Assembly: GCA_036925085.1 (NCBI GenBank)
Contig: JAUPFP010000032.1
Coordinates: 1,775,501 to 1,839,500, forward strand
Source of the DNA: Brachycybe producta
Taxonomy: Eukaryota > Arthropoda > Diplopoda > Playtdesmida > Andrognathidae
Direction of reading: 5' to 3'
DNA length: 64,000 nt
The notes beneath the pieces are model-generated. The model saw only the letters and a program-made list of their open reading frames with translations, made no database searches and was not told the DNA's origin. Made by a program: the position numbers and the translations under genes. Shown piece after piece: positions 30,328 to 48,700 of this stretch (positions are counted from its first letter, which is position 1; each line of letters opens with the position of its first letter).

Positions 30328-30690
30328 TAAGTCGCGTACAGATTAAGCTTGCGAGCTGTTCTAGAACAGAAACACGAACCCGGTTTATACTGGAGCTGGT
30401 GAACAGCATCAGAGCGGCTCGCGAGCTCTCGTCTAAACCTGGTTTTCTATAAAAAGTTTATTTGAAAGATAACATGAAAATATCCTTAAGTGATTGAGCT
30501 ACCCTTATAGTTTATAGTTCGTAAACCATCTTAAACTGAGATATATTTTGTATTATCCATTTTTCGTGTTAAGAAGGTTTATAAGAACCGCGTACTGACG
30601 CAAGTTCTAGAACAGTTCGTGAGCAGTTCTGGACCAGAAACAGAACCCGGTTCACACAGGAGCTCGCGAGCAGCTCTAGAGCTGCAAAGT
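30328..30690. mobile_element. AAGCTTGCGAGCTGTT-type elements, split by an ACTAGAA-type foldback
   Basis: Words AAGTCGCGTACAGATTAAGC, GAACCCGGTTTATACTGGAG (30330-30410) and GAACCGCGTACTGACGCAAG, AACCCGGTTCACACAGGAGC (30586-30670) match the array in cathepsin D intron 3 (40215-40940). The 30440-30520 stretch between them is a GATATTTTCATG-type foldback relative. Confidence 0.5.
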
Positions 30691-30902
30691 TTAAATTGGA
30701 AATTGTAACAGCGGTAGGTAGATTTATTATATTTGCATAATTCGTGATTATTCCGTAATATACTGTACGAGACTGTTGTAAAATAAATGATAATTCTGTT
30801 TTGCTTAGGGGGAGTTTATTTCTTTGTTTGAGTTGCACATGAAGCAAGTCTCGAAACATATTGTGAAATGGTTATCGGAGAAGAAACAGATTAGCTCATA
30901 TT

Positions 30903-31345
30903 GTCATGATCCAGCTTTAATTTTATCTTTATTAATTGTTGCTGAGATCAACATCTGTCCAAGAATCGTTCACGTAGACAAAAGCTGCAGAAATAATTGA
31001 CCAAACAACTCAAAAAGGTTTAAAATGATTCTTTATTCATACTTTAACGTCCCATGAGTGTTTCTTACAACAACCTGAACCCATTTCCCAGGGCTCCTGA
31101 ACTTGCAGGAACCCGAGAATCAAGTCAATTCCAAAAGTATTGTTTTTCGAGAAGTGACGGGATCAGATTACGCTGGTTCTCAGCTAATGTGCCGGTCTTT
31201 ATATAGATGGAGGTAATGATAACTCATGACGCGGAGGGTGCAACGCCCAATTAGCGTGGGTGTTCATCCGTCACTTGCCCGGAAATACACCCGCCCCGGA
31301 AACCAAGAATTTCTTCTAGAATATTCTAGAAGAAAAGCGTGGCTT
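30903..31345 (-). mobile_element. LTR-like fossil, boundaries uncertain
   Basis: On the minus strand there is a promoter-like CTATATAAAGACC (near 31205) followed about 170 bp on by a poly(A)-signal-like AATAAAG (near 31035), and the segment ends ATGACA. That order is typical of an LTR in minus orientation. No partner LTR or clear target duplication was found. It is a broken remnant at best. Confidence 0.35.
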
Positions 31346-32337
31346 CAGGGGGAGGTCCTTTCGAAAACAATAAATTATAAGAAATGACATTTCATTCGCA
31401 AATGAATTTTTACAAACAATGACACAAGAGAAAGAAATGAAAACTGGCAAATAGCCAAAAAAAAACCTGGTCATTACAATATTGTGCAATTGAATATTTT
31501 CGAGTAAAAACTGAGGAAGAGCATTCACAAGTGAAAATCTCGTCGAAGATGAGATATTGCAGTAAGAGATGGAATGATCCAAAATCAAATAATGTCAATT
31601 CAAAAGATGACACAGGATATGTATAGCTTTGACTAGGTCATGTGGACACAGATGAAGCGCAGCGATTATTTCCGTTAAGCATCACAGTTGAATATGCAAT
31701 GACGAGCTTTTTCAAGGGCTCACCTCATCTTGTGGTTATATGACCTGGACTCGCTAAGTTCGATGTTACCTGTGGGTCCAGGACCATATGGATTAATATA
31801 GGTGTGCGTACTTTTTTGACTTACGAGGTCGAATCCCAAGGTATCATCTGCCTTAAGAGTGGTTTCCATAAGTGATTTTCTCGTCGAGATAATGGTCAGC
31901 ATTGGAATCTAATCTGATTCTGCTTTGGCTTAGTTTTTTGCACGTGGGCTTGTTCGACGAACAACGCCTTAATATGCATACATTATGGGGTTGGAAGCAG
32001 GCAAATAAGGAAACTACAAAGCTGTCGATGATGCTTCTTGCGCTGTCCATCTTCATTGCAGACCTTATTTCACACGAACTTCTAACGTGAGACCACCACC
32101 GAGAAAAGAGTCTTCCTAGAGAATCATGGAGGGTACGAATGGATTGTGCAACCAGGCAACGTAAGCTACGACGAACAAGCGCAAAAACAAAGACCCTCCA
32201 GTTGCTTTGGTCGAGAGCTTTTCGAGTGGAAAAGCTCGCAATTCTTGGTGGAGTTCTAGTGTAAGTAGATATCATCATAACCGTAAAAGTATCGAAAGAA
32301 AGTCCGACTTTCTTTCTTCTCAACACCGGTATGATTG
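31346..32337. other. Unassigned stretch, possibly degraded element interior
   Basis: The stretch has more mixed base composition than its surroundings and a 157-codon minus-strand open frame (31853-32326), which I cannot assign to any family. No exon borders consistent with a host gene are seen. Confidence 0.3.
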
Positions 32338-32344
32338 TGTATAT

Positions 32345-33582
32345 GCTACTGTCAATCTGCAGATTGCCTAGGCAATCTGCAAAACCACCAACCTTGCTGC
32401 TTGTGAATCTGCAAAATTCAACACCTAAAATGTATTGAATTTTGCAGATTCCACTAGCAGTTTGGTGGTTTCGCAGATTGCCTAGGCAATCTGCAGATTT
32501 GAATTTGAATTTGAAAAATTACTCTGCAAGCAGCCATAAAGGCCTATGGCAGAGGGACAAGAGTCCAAGTGCAGCATAGAAAATGCATTGTCAAAACCAG
32601 AAAATATAAAATCCTAATGATATAAACCCAACAACAATTTCAATATTTTTTAATGCTGCAAATATATGCATTGTCAGAACAAAACAAAATTATGACTCCC
32701 ATAAAATACGTTTTTCCTGCACAAAATCCCCAGCAAGCGAGTTCCATTGTCGAATCGCCCTCGGGACAAATGACCAGTAATAAGAATCTGTTCGTGCAAA
32801 AATCTCTCCAACTTTGTTAGAGTGGTCACCCCTACCCAAATATAATGCCCTGCAAAGTTTACTTGAAGTAGGTTTAGGGCAAGAGCCTTCTAGCATTCGG
32901 TTAAAGATATTAAGATTAAAATCTGAACGTCTTGCAAGTAAACTATCCCAACCAAGCTCTGAAAGCATTTTAGTTACACTGTCGGCATATCCATATTTAC
33001 CACAAACAAACCTAGCAGCCCTGCGTTGGACCATTTCTATAGAGTGAGCTAAGTCCTCAGTGTGGGGATTCCACACGGAGCTGCAGTATTCTAGATGGGG
33101 ACGTACTAATGATTGATATGCTATACATTTTACCTCCCTGGGACACCTTCTTAGAACGCGTTGACTAAACCTAAGCATCTGCATAGACTTGGAAATAATC
33201 TGTTCGACATGCAGCTTCCAAGAAAGTTTAGCTGTAATCGTTTCCCCCAAATATAAGAATCTACGTTATTAAGTGGAATGGCCCCTATTCTATATGGAAA
33301 TATTATTGGATTCTTTCCCCTAGCTACCCTCATTACACAACATTTTCCCTTATTAAGTTGAAGTTGCCATTTAGAACACCATGCCTCTATTGCTTTCAAG
33401 TCACTATCAATAATATGGCAATCATTGTCAGAGGTAACCTCACGATAAATTATTGTATCATCTGCAAATAGCCGGCAATTGCTGCTAACTTGACTGCTGA
33501 GGTCATTGATATACAAAAGAAACAGAAGTGGACCCAACACACTACCCTGAGGAACCCCTGATTCCGCAGATTGACAGTAACA
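32345..33582. mobile_element. CTGCAGATTGCCTAGG palindromic element split by a LINE
   Basis: The left part (TACTGTCAATCTGCAGATTG to CTGCAGATT) and the right end (GCAGATTGACAGTAAC) belong to the family arrayed at 10505-11330. The 7-bp GCAGATT is present on both sides of the LINE (32493-32499, 33566-33572). Confidence 0.72.
32500..33565 (-). mobile_element. CR1/L2-like LINE, 5'-truncated, reverse transcriptase C-terminal half
   Basis: On the minus strand the sequence begins at the conserved GVPQGSVLGPLLFLLYIND block and passes through CRLFADDTIIY, which holds the FADD catalytic aspartates, then LNKGKC and a one-base frame change near 33240. It continues with AYQSLVRPHLEYCSSVWNP, ARFVCGKYG and WSFVPRAIRQWNSL. 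The ORF end is followed by a 3' UTR and the tail GGCTGCTTGCAGAGTA plus AAATTC repeats. It is about 1.07 kb, dead through 5' truncation and frameshift, but the best-preserved LINE here. Assignment to CR1/L2-like clades rests on motif memory and the microsatellite-type tail. Confidence 0.88.
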
Positions 33583-33652
33583 TGTACAGTATATATACCC
33601 ACTACGAGATACTATAGTAAACTAAAATATAAATTTTCTCATTACTGTGGGT

Positions 33653-33935
33653 GTAGGGCTCGGATTTTTATGCAAAATGAAGCAAATGTTTCTCAATCTG
33701 TGGCCCAAGAGCCAATTGTGAAGTAACAATCCCGTTTAGATAAACCAGCAATTGTTTTGTTTTTTTCAATCAAAAACACTGGTTAGAGGCGAGAACTCTT
33801 AGTTGACAACTGGTAGTACGTAGACGTCTAGCCTCTAGCCAGCCTTTTTGATTAGAAAGAGCATAATTGCAGTTTCTCTAATGCTGATGATTACTTCACA
33901 ATTGGCACTTGAGCCACAAATTGAGAAACATAGTG
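33653..33935. mobile_element. TAGGGCTCGG family copy
   Basis: The left end GTAGGGCTCGGATTTTTATG and the right-arm words CACTTGAGCCACAAATTGAG are present. The central stem is GGTTAGAGGCGAGAACTCTT / CGTCTAGCCTCTAGCCAGCC. Confidence 0.7.
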
Positions 33936-34172
33936 TTTTAGGTTTAAATGATGTTTTTATCTCAATTTTTCGAAATGTCCTACACTCTCATCAAGGTATT
34001 GCCGACATAGGTTCGAACTTCGAAACCGATCTGCAAACATTAATTGCAGTCGAGCTTTGCCTTTTATGCAGTTAGCCGCCATCTGGTGTAACAAAAGCAA
34101 AATAAATATCTATAAAGCCACCTTAAACGTAAAACATGCCATGCTGTCATATCTAATCTTTATTGTAACATT

Positions 34173-34530
34173 TAGGGCGAGCGCAGACGACAGACAATTG
34201 GTGGCAGACAGTTTAGTCAGTCAGAATGAACCGTATGGCTTCTTACAGGGCAATGCACGCGACCGACTAAATAGACAAGAGCCGACAAGAAAGCTGGGAC
34301 GTGTTCCATTTTTCCCACCGACCCGGTTGTCGGCGGTAAGATCGAAAACCTCTCTACCGTCGTGGACGCACACACGGACTACTAATTAGTCGGGCTGTTT
34401 ATATGGTTTACATAGATTCTGAGCGGTGCTCGCGTGTGATGGCAGGCATCCACGCACAAGCTCAACCACCGACAAGCTGACGGCCTCAGACATCTGACGG
34501 ACTGTCGGTAATGTGCACTTGAGCCTTACA
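34173..34530. mobile_element. GGGCGAGCGCAGACGACAGAC element
   Basis: The left end AGGGCGAGCGCAGACGACAG has an inverse partner, GTCTCTCGTCTGCGCTCGCC, at 35570-35590. The intervening region holds other elements, so this may be one element of about 1.4 kb with nested insertions or two fragments. The open frame at 34057-34389 resembles nothing known. Confidence 0.45.
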
Positions 34531-34583
34531 CTGTGTACAAATTTGAAGCCCAGCCAAGTTCAGCCCATGAGGTTTTATAGCAG

Positions 34584-35256
34584 TGGCGTAGCTAGGCTTG
34601 GTTGCGCCCCCCCCCGGGCTGCTTAAAACGTTGCGCTCCCTTTAAGTCCCCCTCCACTTAGCCTCATACTGGGGGGAGGTGCTATTTTGATAAACGGCGG
34701 ATCAGTAAGAACAGTCGGAAGGTTAGGTTTAGTAAAATGAAGCTTGTTGCAGGGGGCCTGGGGGGCGCAGCCCCCCATTTTTTTAGCGTTATTAAATCAA
34801 ATTTGTCCATTTTTCCGACCGTTCCTCCCATTGAACAAATTACAGAACAGTCGGAACAATGGACTAATTTAATTTAATAATTCTTTAAAAAAAAGTCGGG
34901 GTCTGCGCCACCCAGACCCCCTGCAACAACTTAATTTTACTAAACCAAACCTTCGGACTGCTCCTACTATTTTTCCGACTGTTCGTACCATTGTTCTGAC
35001 CTTTCCGCTGTTCATCAAAATAGTGTACCCCCTATAAAAATTTCTAAGCACAATAAACGAAATGAAAGTCGATTTATATTTGAAAATAACTGAATAAATT
35101 AAGCGAGTGATTCGGAATCACTTGCTTAATTTATTCAATTATTTTTGAAAATACATCGACTTCCATTTTGTTTTTTGCGCCCCCAAACTTCCTGCGCCCC
35201 CCCCCCCCCCGCGCAGTTGCAGGTCTGGTGGGTCCCTAGCTACGCCACTGCCCGCC
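34584..35256. mobile_element. hAT-like foldback element, CAGTGGCGTAGCTAGG ends
   Basis: The left end is CAGTGGCGTAGCTAGGCTTG and the right end CCCTAGCTACGCCACTG. CAGTGGCG termini are widespread in hAT transposons. Inner arms carry GCGCCCCC runs and inverted TTTTTCCGAC/GTCGGAA words. The centre includes a near-perfect 29-bp stem at 35086-35144. A partial copy follows at 35275-35413 and another lies at 47647-47790. Confidence 0.7.
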
Positions 35257-35414
35257 CTTCCCATGAATATTTACTAGTGCAACTATGTAGTTTTTAAAAG
35301 TAAATATTAAACGAAAATAAATCGACTTTCATTTTGTTTTTTGCGCCCCCAAACCTGCTGCGCCTCCCCCCCGCAGTTGCGGGTCCTGCGGGTGCCTAGC
35401 TACGCCAGTGTTTT

Positions 35415-35530
35415 ATAGTACTGGGCCGATCCCACAAAGCCCACCTGGCCCATGGGCGTTTAATGTAAAAATGCCAGCCCCAGGACTTTTGCAAAAGCCC
35501 ACCGGCCCATGAGCTTTATGTAGGTCTCTA
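35415..35530. mobile_element. AGCCCAT-rich element fragment
   Basis: It contains ACTGGGCCGATCCCACAAAG and CATGAGCTTTATGTAGGTCT, matching the 23600-24112 copies in inverse orientation. Confidence 0.5.
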
Positions 35531-35932
35531 GTGTGCGCTGACCTTACTACGATCTAGTCCGTCACCGACTGTCTCTCGTCTGCGCTCGCCTTTACTCTTA
35601 ATTATAAAAAATGAAATTTAAGAAAATAAACGTGGCATTTATTAACAACCAAAGTGGGGGGGGGGGGGGGGGTTACATTTATTTTGGGACAGTCTGTAGA
35701 TGGCTCGACTGTGCCAAGATAGACAGACATCTACCGGGAGAGTGGCGGCGGCGCCCTTGTTTATTTTTTTGGTGGTTGGGGTCAAAGGTCATCTAAAGAT
35801 AGGGCTACGTTATTTATCATTGAAGCCGGTCATTTTCATTTAAAAGTATAAATAAGGGGGATTTATTGAAATTGAAGCTCATAATCGGTATTTAAGTCTT
35901 CAAAGTTGGGCATTTCTAAAAAAAAAGTGACA

Positions 35933-43611
<7,679 letters not shown>

Positions 43612-43851
43612 GGCACTTCGAATGGAAAGGTAACAATTATTAATATTATGTGAAGAATTCTTGTTTTCGTTACGCGATTCGCTCTTTAGCTCTGTTTTTA
43701 ACGTTCTTTTTTAAAAAAAATGTGATTTCCGTTAATTCTTATTATCAGAACATGAAATGTTTTTACTCTAAAAGTGGGATCTTGACGTAACTTGTAGTTA
43801 CAATGTAGTTACTATTAGTATAGTTACTTTTATGTCCTAACAAGCATTTCC

Positions 43852-43857
43852 AATAAA
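43852..43857 (+). terminator. Cathepsin D poly(A) signal
   Basis: AATAAA lies 241 bases after the stop codon. Between them, AAAGGTAACAATT at about 43628 could be a splice donor of a 3' UTR intron, but no matching acceptor is obvious. Confidence 0.6.
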
Positions 43858-43914
43858 GATCATAATAGGCTTAATTTTGTTTAATTAAAAACTAACTTTA
43901 GTGCCGGGTCGGCT

Positions 43915-43981
43915 TTGATTATTTATTGTATGAAACGTTTCGGCTTTGCCGGCCGAAACGTTTCATACAATAAATAATCAA
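43915..43981. repeat. Perfect 30-bp stem hairpin downstream of cathepsin D
   Basis: Bases 43915-43944 and 43952-43981 are exact inverse complements with a 7-base loop (TTTGCCG). Transcribed, it would be a miRNA-precursor-sized hairpin; as DNA it is a cruciform candidate. It starts 58 bases beyond the poly(A) signal. Confidence 0.9.
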
Positions 43982-44284
43982 TTTTCCATATGAGCTCGTG
44001 AAGGGAACGACATAGCGACTTGAAATAAGTTGCGTTGACCTAGAAATCGGCAGCAGAATGTCCCGTAAAAGTTTCATTGTGCCGTTTGCGAGATTTCGAT
44101 GCTTCGGACTTACAAACAGAATGACAGACTTTCAGAAATATACATTATTTTAGGGCTAACAAATGTTTGACGTGAACTACTTTGTGTTGCTCTGACGGTA
44201 GGTTGCGTCTATACCGGGTTCTCTGTTCGGCAGATGTTCGAGGACCGATCTACCGATGTACAGCCTCGAGAGCGAACTTCAAAT

Positions 44285-44672
44285 TGTTTTAGAAACTAGA
44301 ATAGTTGGTGATAATGCTGAAAGATAATATCTGAATGAATTATCTGAATGAATATCTGAATGATAATATCTTTCAAAATAAACTTTTTGTGACGGATCGA
44401 AAAAAGGCCGAAAAATAGTTTTTTCATGAAATGTCAATGAAAAAAACCAAAAAACGGGTCACTTTCAAACAACTACAAAATGTTTATTTATTTTTTTTAA
44501 AGATATTGTGACGAAAAAACTTTTAGCATCATCTTTTACCCTTCTAGTTTTGAAAACAATTCGAATTTTTTTCTTAATGCTGTATCTAAAACCGTTTGCT
44601 TGACGGTTTTTGCGTCCAAATTTTACAAAAAACGTCTGTGGAAATAAAATCAAAATATCCATAAAGCCACCT
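44285..44672. mobile_element. GGTGGCTGAATAG family, internal part
   Basis: It runs from TGTTTTAGAAACTAGAATAG to CATAAAGCCACCTTAA. The left terminal part is missing and a GAATTATCTGAATGAATATC duplication lies at about 44335. Confidence 0.6.
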
Positions 44673-44673
44673 T

Positions 44674-45418
44674 AAGAGGCTAAATCGCAAAATTACTTCG
44701 AAAAATCTCCCCAAAGAGCGCTAGCATCGTTTTTCTATTGAGCCCATAGACCCAATGTTAAAGAAAAAATGTTAATTTCTAAAGTACACAGTCGCGGCGG
44801 CAATGTGTTTATTTTTCATATTTAAAGTTGTCTAATTTTGATGGTTTAAAGTGCAATGTGCACCTTAAATATATGCTGATCGAATGATAGAATGACAAAA
44901 AATTGGTAAGTGCGCTTTTATTTTTAAAAAGTATTTCAAAATCGCGAATTTTTAACTCTTACTCCATTGAGTACATGCTCTTAAGAAAATACATCCATTA
45001 AAATGTTGGTAAAAATACGTAAAAAATAATTTTTAAAAAATACAATTAAACCACAGTGAAGCCAACACATTGGCGCACGTGCTGATTTTTTTTCTGGTTT
45101 TTTAAGATTATTTTTACGTATTTTTACGAGCATTTTAATGGATGTTTTTTTTTTCTTACGAGCGCGCATCCTCAATGAAGTTTAAAATAAGAGTTAGAAA
45201 TTCGCGATTTTGAAATACTTTTTGAAAATAGAACCGCACTTACCAATTTTTTGTCATTCTATCACTCGATAGCATATATTTAAGGCGCACATTGCACATT
45301 GAACCGTCAAAATTGGACAACTTTAAATATGAAAAATAAATATATTGCCGCCGCGACTTGTGTATTTTAAAAATTAACGTTTTTTCTTTAAAATGGGGTT
45401 TAGTGATGTAGCCTCTTA
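44674..45418. mobile_element. TTAA-1 foldback element between cathepsin D and Ku70
   Basis: It begins TTAAGAGGCTAAATCGCAAA and ends GATGTAGCCTCTTAA. It inserted directly at the TTAA that ends the preceding GGTGGCTGAATAG element. The arms pair around an apex near 45075-45090. Confidence 0.82.
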
Positions 45419-45509
45419 ACCTAGCCCATCATCACCCATTGACATAAAAACTCCATAGACATCAATGCAAATTCTAACTTTTGCACGCGGTTTTAACACG
45501 TTTTTGCCA

Positions 45510-45600
45510 AAATGCTGCAATTAGACTTTTGTCCCTCTGATACAGGCCTTCTTGGCTGCTTGCAGAGTTATTTTTTTTTTCAAATTTCAAATTCGAATAA
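45510..45600 (+). mobile_element. CR1/L2-like LINE 3' end
   Basis: It contains TCCCTCTGATACAGGCCTTC, TTGGCTGCTTGCAGAGTTAT and a tail TTTCAAATTTCAAATTC, the shared end of the LINE family. Confidence 0.7.
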
Positions 45601-45711
45601 TGACTGAAAACATTGACGATTCTGAAAAATCAGATCGAACACAAACGTATGGTACGATCAAAGTTACAGTTGCACGGTCAACAGTTTTCAAATGCGAGAA
45701 ATTTAATGAAT

Positions 45712-45717
45712 CAACAA
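45712..45717 (-). terminator. Putative Ku70 poly(A) signal
   Basis: ATTAAA on the minus strand, about 38 bases after the stop codon. The 3' UTR would then stop before the LINE end at 45600. Confidence 0.45.
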
Positions 45718-45754
45718 ACAACAAAAAGGATTTTACAACTTATATGAAAATCAA

Positions 45755-48700
45755 TCAGGAAAATTCAAAATGTTTTTCGATTTCGTCGATGAGATCCGCT
45801 TTCTTCTTCCCACCGGCTTTGATGCCCAATTTAACACACATTCCTTTCAGTACGTCAACTGTTAACTTCGAAAGCTTTGTTCGGGAACAAACAACATTAA
45901 TTTTATATGAGAACAAATACGAATAAAACTGTTCGGAACTTTGTCTCGAGTTTTTTCAGTCGAAGCTGCGACTCGATGTGTGCAAAGGCTACAGGAGGTA
46001 ATATTGCCAAAAACACGTGTTATTAGCAAAATGTTTAGCGAAATGTTAATAACATTTTGCTTGTAACTTTGTTATCAATATTTGTTGATAACATTTGCTA
46101 TTAACATTGTTAAAAGTCTCTAGAAATGTTAATAACATTTTTCTATTAACTTTATCAGCATTTGTTGATAACATTTGCTATTGACATTGTTTAAAGTCTC
46201 TAGAAATGTTAATAACATTTTGCTATTAACTTTATTATCCACATTTGTTGATAACATTTGCTATTAACATTGTTAAGTTTCTAGAAATGCTAATGACATT
46301 TTGTTATTAACTTTATCAACATTTGCTATTAACATAGTTAAAAGTCTCTAGAATGTTATTAACATTTCTAGATTCTTTTAACAATGTTAATAGCAAATGT
46401 TATCAAGAAATATTGATAACAAAGTTAATAGCAAAATATTGATAACAAAGTTAATAGCAAAATATTGATAACAAAGTTAATAGCAAAATATTGATAACAA
46501 AGTTAATAGCAAAATGTTATTAACATTTCTAGAAACTTTTAACAATGTTATTGGCAAAATGTTATTAACATTTCTAATAACACGTGTTTTCAGCAATTTT
46601 ACCTCCGGTGTAAAATCCACCTTAAAATACTTACTCGTCCTGCTTTCATTTCGACTTTTACGTCGATGTCCTCCATCTCGATTTTCGGCTTTTTCTTAGC
46701 ATCTGATGTTGGATACTATGAATAATACAATTAAACATTTAAAATTTAACTATAGTAATACTACTGTAACTTCAAGCTTATGACGTCAGAAGGGTTGATT
46801 AAAAAAAAACACAGGCTGGTGATGATGTGTCCTAGTTTTTATTATCAACCCCTCTGACGTCACAAACTTTCAAGTTACAGTGAAGCGACTATCTGATATC
46901 TTAAAATGTGACTCAATAAATATTTTGTTTTTGTTCCTCCCCCCTTCCAGATGGCGCCACTACAGTGGCTAATATCATGCTCCATAGACGTTTACGGCAA
47001 ATTCGGATGCAAAAACGTAAAGTGAACGTTATTTTAGAAACAACTTTATGGAAAAATTCAATTTGTTTTCAAAACTAGAATGGTAAAAGATGAGGCTAAA
47101 AGTTTTTTCATGTCAGTTTCTAACAAAATAAACAATTTTATAGTTCAGTTTGAAAACAAACCCATTTTTCGGTTTTTCCATTAACATTTCATGAAAAAAT
47201 TTTTTTGGCCTTTTTCAAACTACCATAAAAAGTTTATTTTAAAAGATATCATCACGAAAAAACGTTTAGCATTATCGCCAACTATTCTAGTTTCTAAAAC
47301 AGTTTGAATTTTTCTGCAATGTTTCTCCCGAAAAACGTTCGCTTGCAAAATATAAATTTTCTCAAAACTGCGGGTGGTGGAGGGAAGAGACCTCCTATAG
47401 AACATAATAGCCACTTCAGTGGCGCCATGGGGGGGGGGGGGGGGGTTGTTCACTCCTAATAGTTTTTAATGCGGTCACCTGTCTTTTTGTTGACTTCTGT
47501 GACGAAAATTCAAATTGACCTTTGGGTAAAACCAGCTCCTTAAATTCTACTATTAACTTTCCTGCACGCTTTTCCATGATCTCTTCATTTGGAACTTGAA
47601 AATGAAAACCAGATTAGGTCTCGAGCGTACGTTTGAAGAACAATGGGTCAGTGGCGCAGCTAGGTTTCGTTGCGCCCCGCCCCCCCGGACTGCTTAAAAC
47701 ATTGCACCCCCCCCCAAATGCCCCCACGAACCCTTCTGCACCCTCCCACAATCGCGGGAGCTGCGTGTTCCCAACTACGCCCCTGACGAGGATTACTGTA
47801 CTCGTGTAATCTGTCATTTCATCTGGTTCGTCTAGGTCGAGCGCTAAAGCTTCGATATTACGCCAATGTGTCTGCAGGACTGTAAAGTTTGTAAAAAAAA
47901 AAAAGTAATAATCAGTACAACATGTTAACCGGTTCGTAAAGGTTAACATTACATGTTACCTGGATTCTCGATATGTTCGCTCTGGAAATTGAACTGTAGT
48001 TTTTTGACAATTTCTTTGGCCTTTTCGATCTGTTCTTCATTCGCCAAGACCATTGGGTCATCTGGATCTTTACGTGAAAATGATTTTGGAAATGGTTTAA
48101 GGTGGCCGAATAGATATTTTGTTCGGTTAAAATAGTAAAGAAACCGTCTGACACGAAATTCCATTAGAATCACATAAACATTAATTCTTTTAACACGAAA
48201 AATCGGATAACACGAAATGTATTTATCGATCCAGCTCTTTAGAAAAATATAAAAATTCTTTCTTTTAACACGAAAAAATATTCAGATACTTTCCATTTCG
48301 TGTTAAATGGTTTCCAAATGGTTTATTAAAAGTTTCATACTTTCAAGGTAATGCACAGCATACAGCATTACAGAAAAATGACGTCAAAATGATGTCACAG
48401 CCAGCGACTTGTACCACACTGCAATGTGGTATGTCCTGATGGTGACATCATTTTGACGTCATATTTTTGTAATGCCTGTATGCTGTGCATTTAGCTTGAC
48501 TGAACGTAACGAGAACATTACGGAACTCGCTTACTTTGACACAAATGTCGGATTTTGCGAAACAAAACATACGAAACCTTTCTTTGCTAGTGAATCTACT
48601 TTCAATTTACGAATGTCGTCCGCAAACGGCAAGTAAATTATATGAAATCCAGGAGGAATCACTTGTACGGCGCCATCTTTCACTTCCTCCTGAAAACGAG

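Noticed and set aside
31853-32326. 157-codon minus frame as a host gene
   Set aside because: No recognisable domain, no flanking splice sites in phase, and it adjoins LTR-like debris. I kept the stretch as unassigned.
34057-34389. 110-codon plus frame
   Set aside because: It crosses a GGCTGAATAG-type fragment and the end of a GGGCGAGCGCAGACG element; no known motif and no exon borders.
44160-44280. Extra cathepsin D downstream exon
   Set aside because: The cathepsin D frame ends with GFADAV and a stop at 43611 at the family's usual length; a poly(A) signal follows at 43852.
45552-45926. Plus-strand 124-codon frame
   Set aside because: It is antisense to the last Ku70 exon (SAP domain), which explains its open state and composition.
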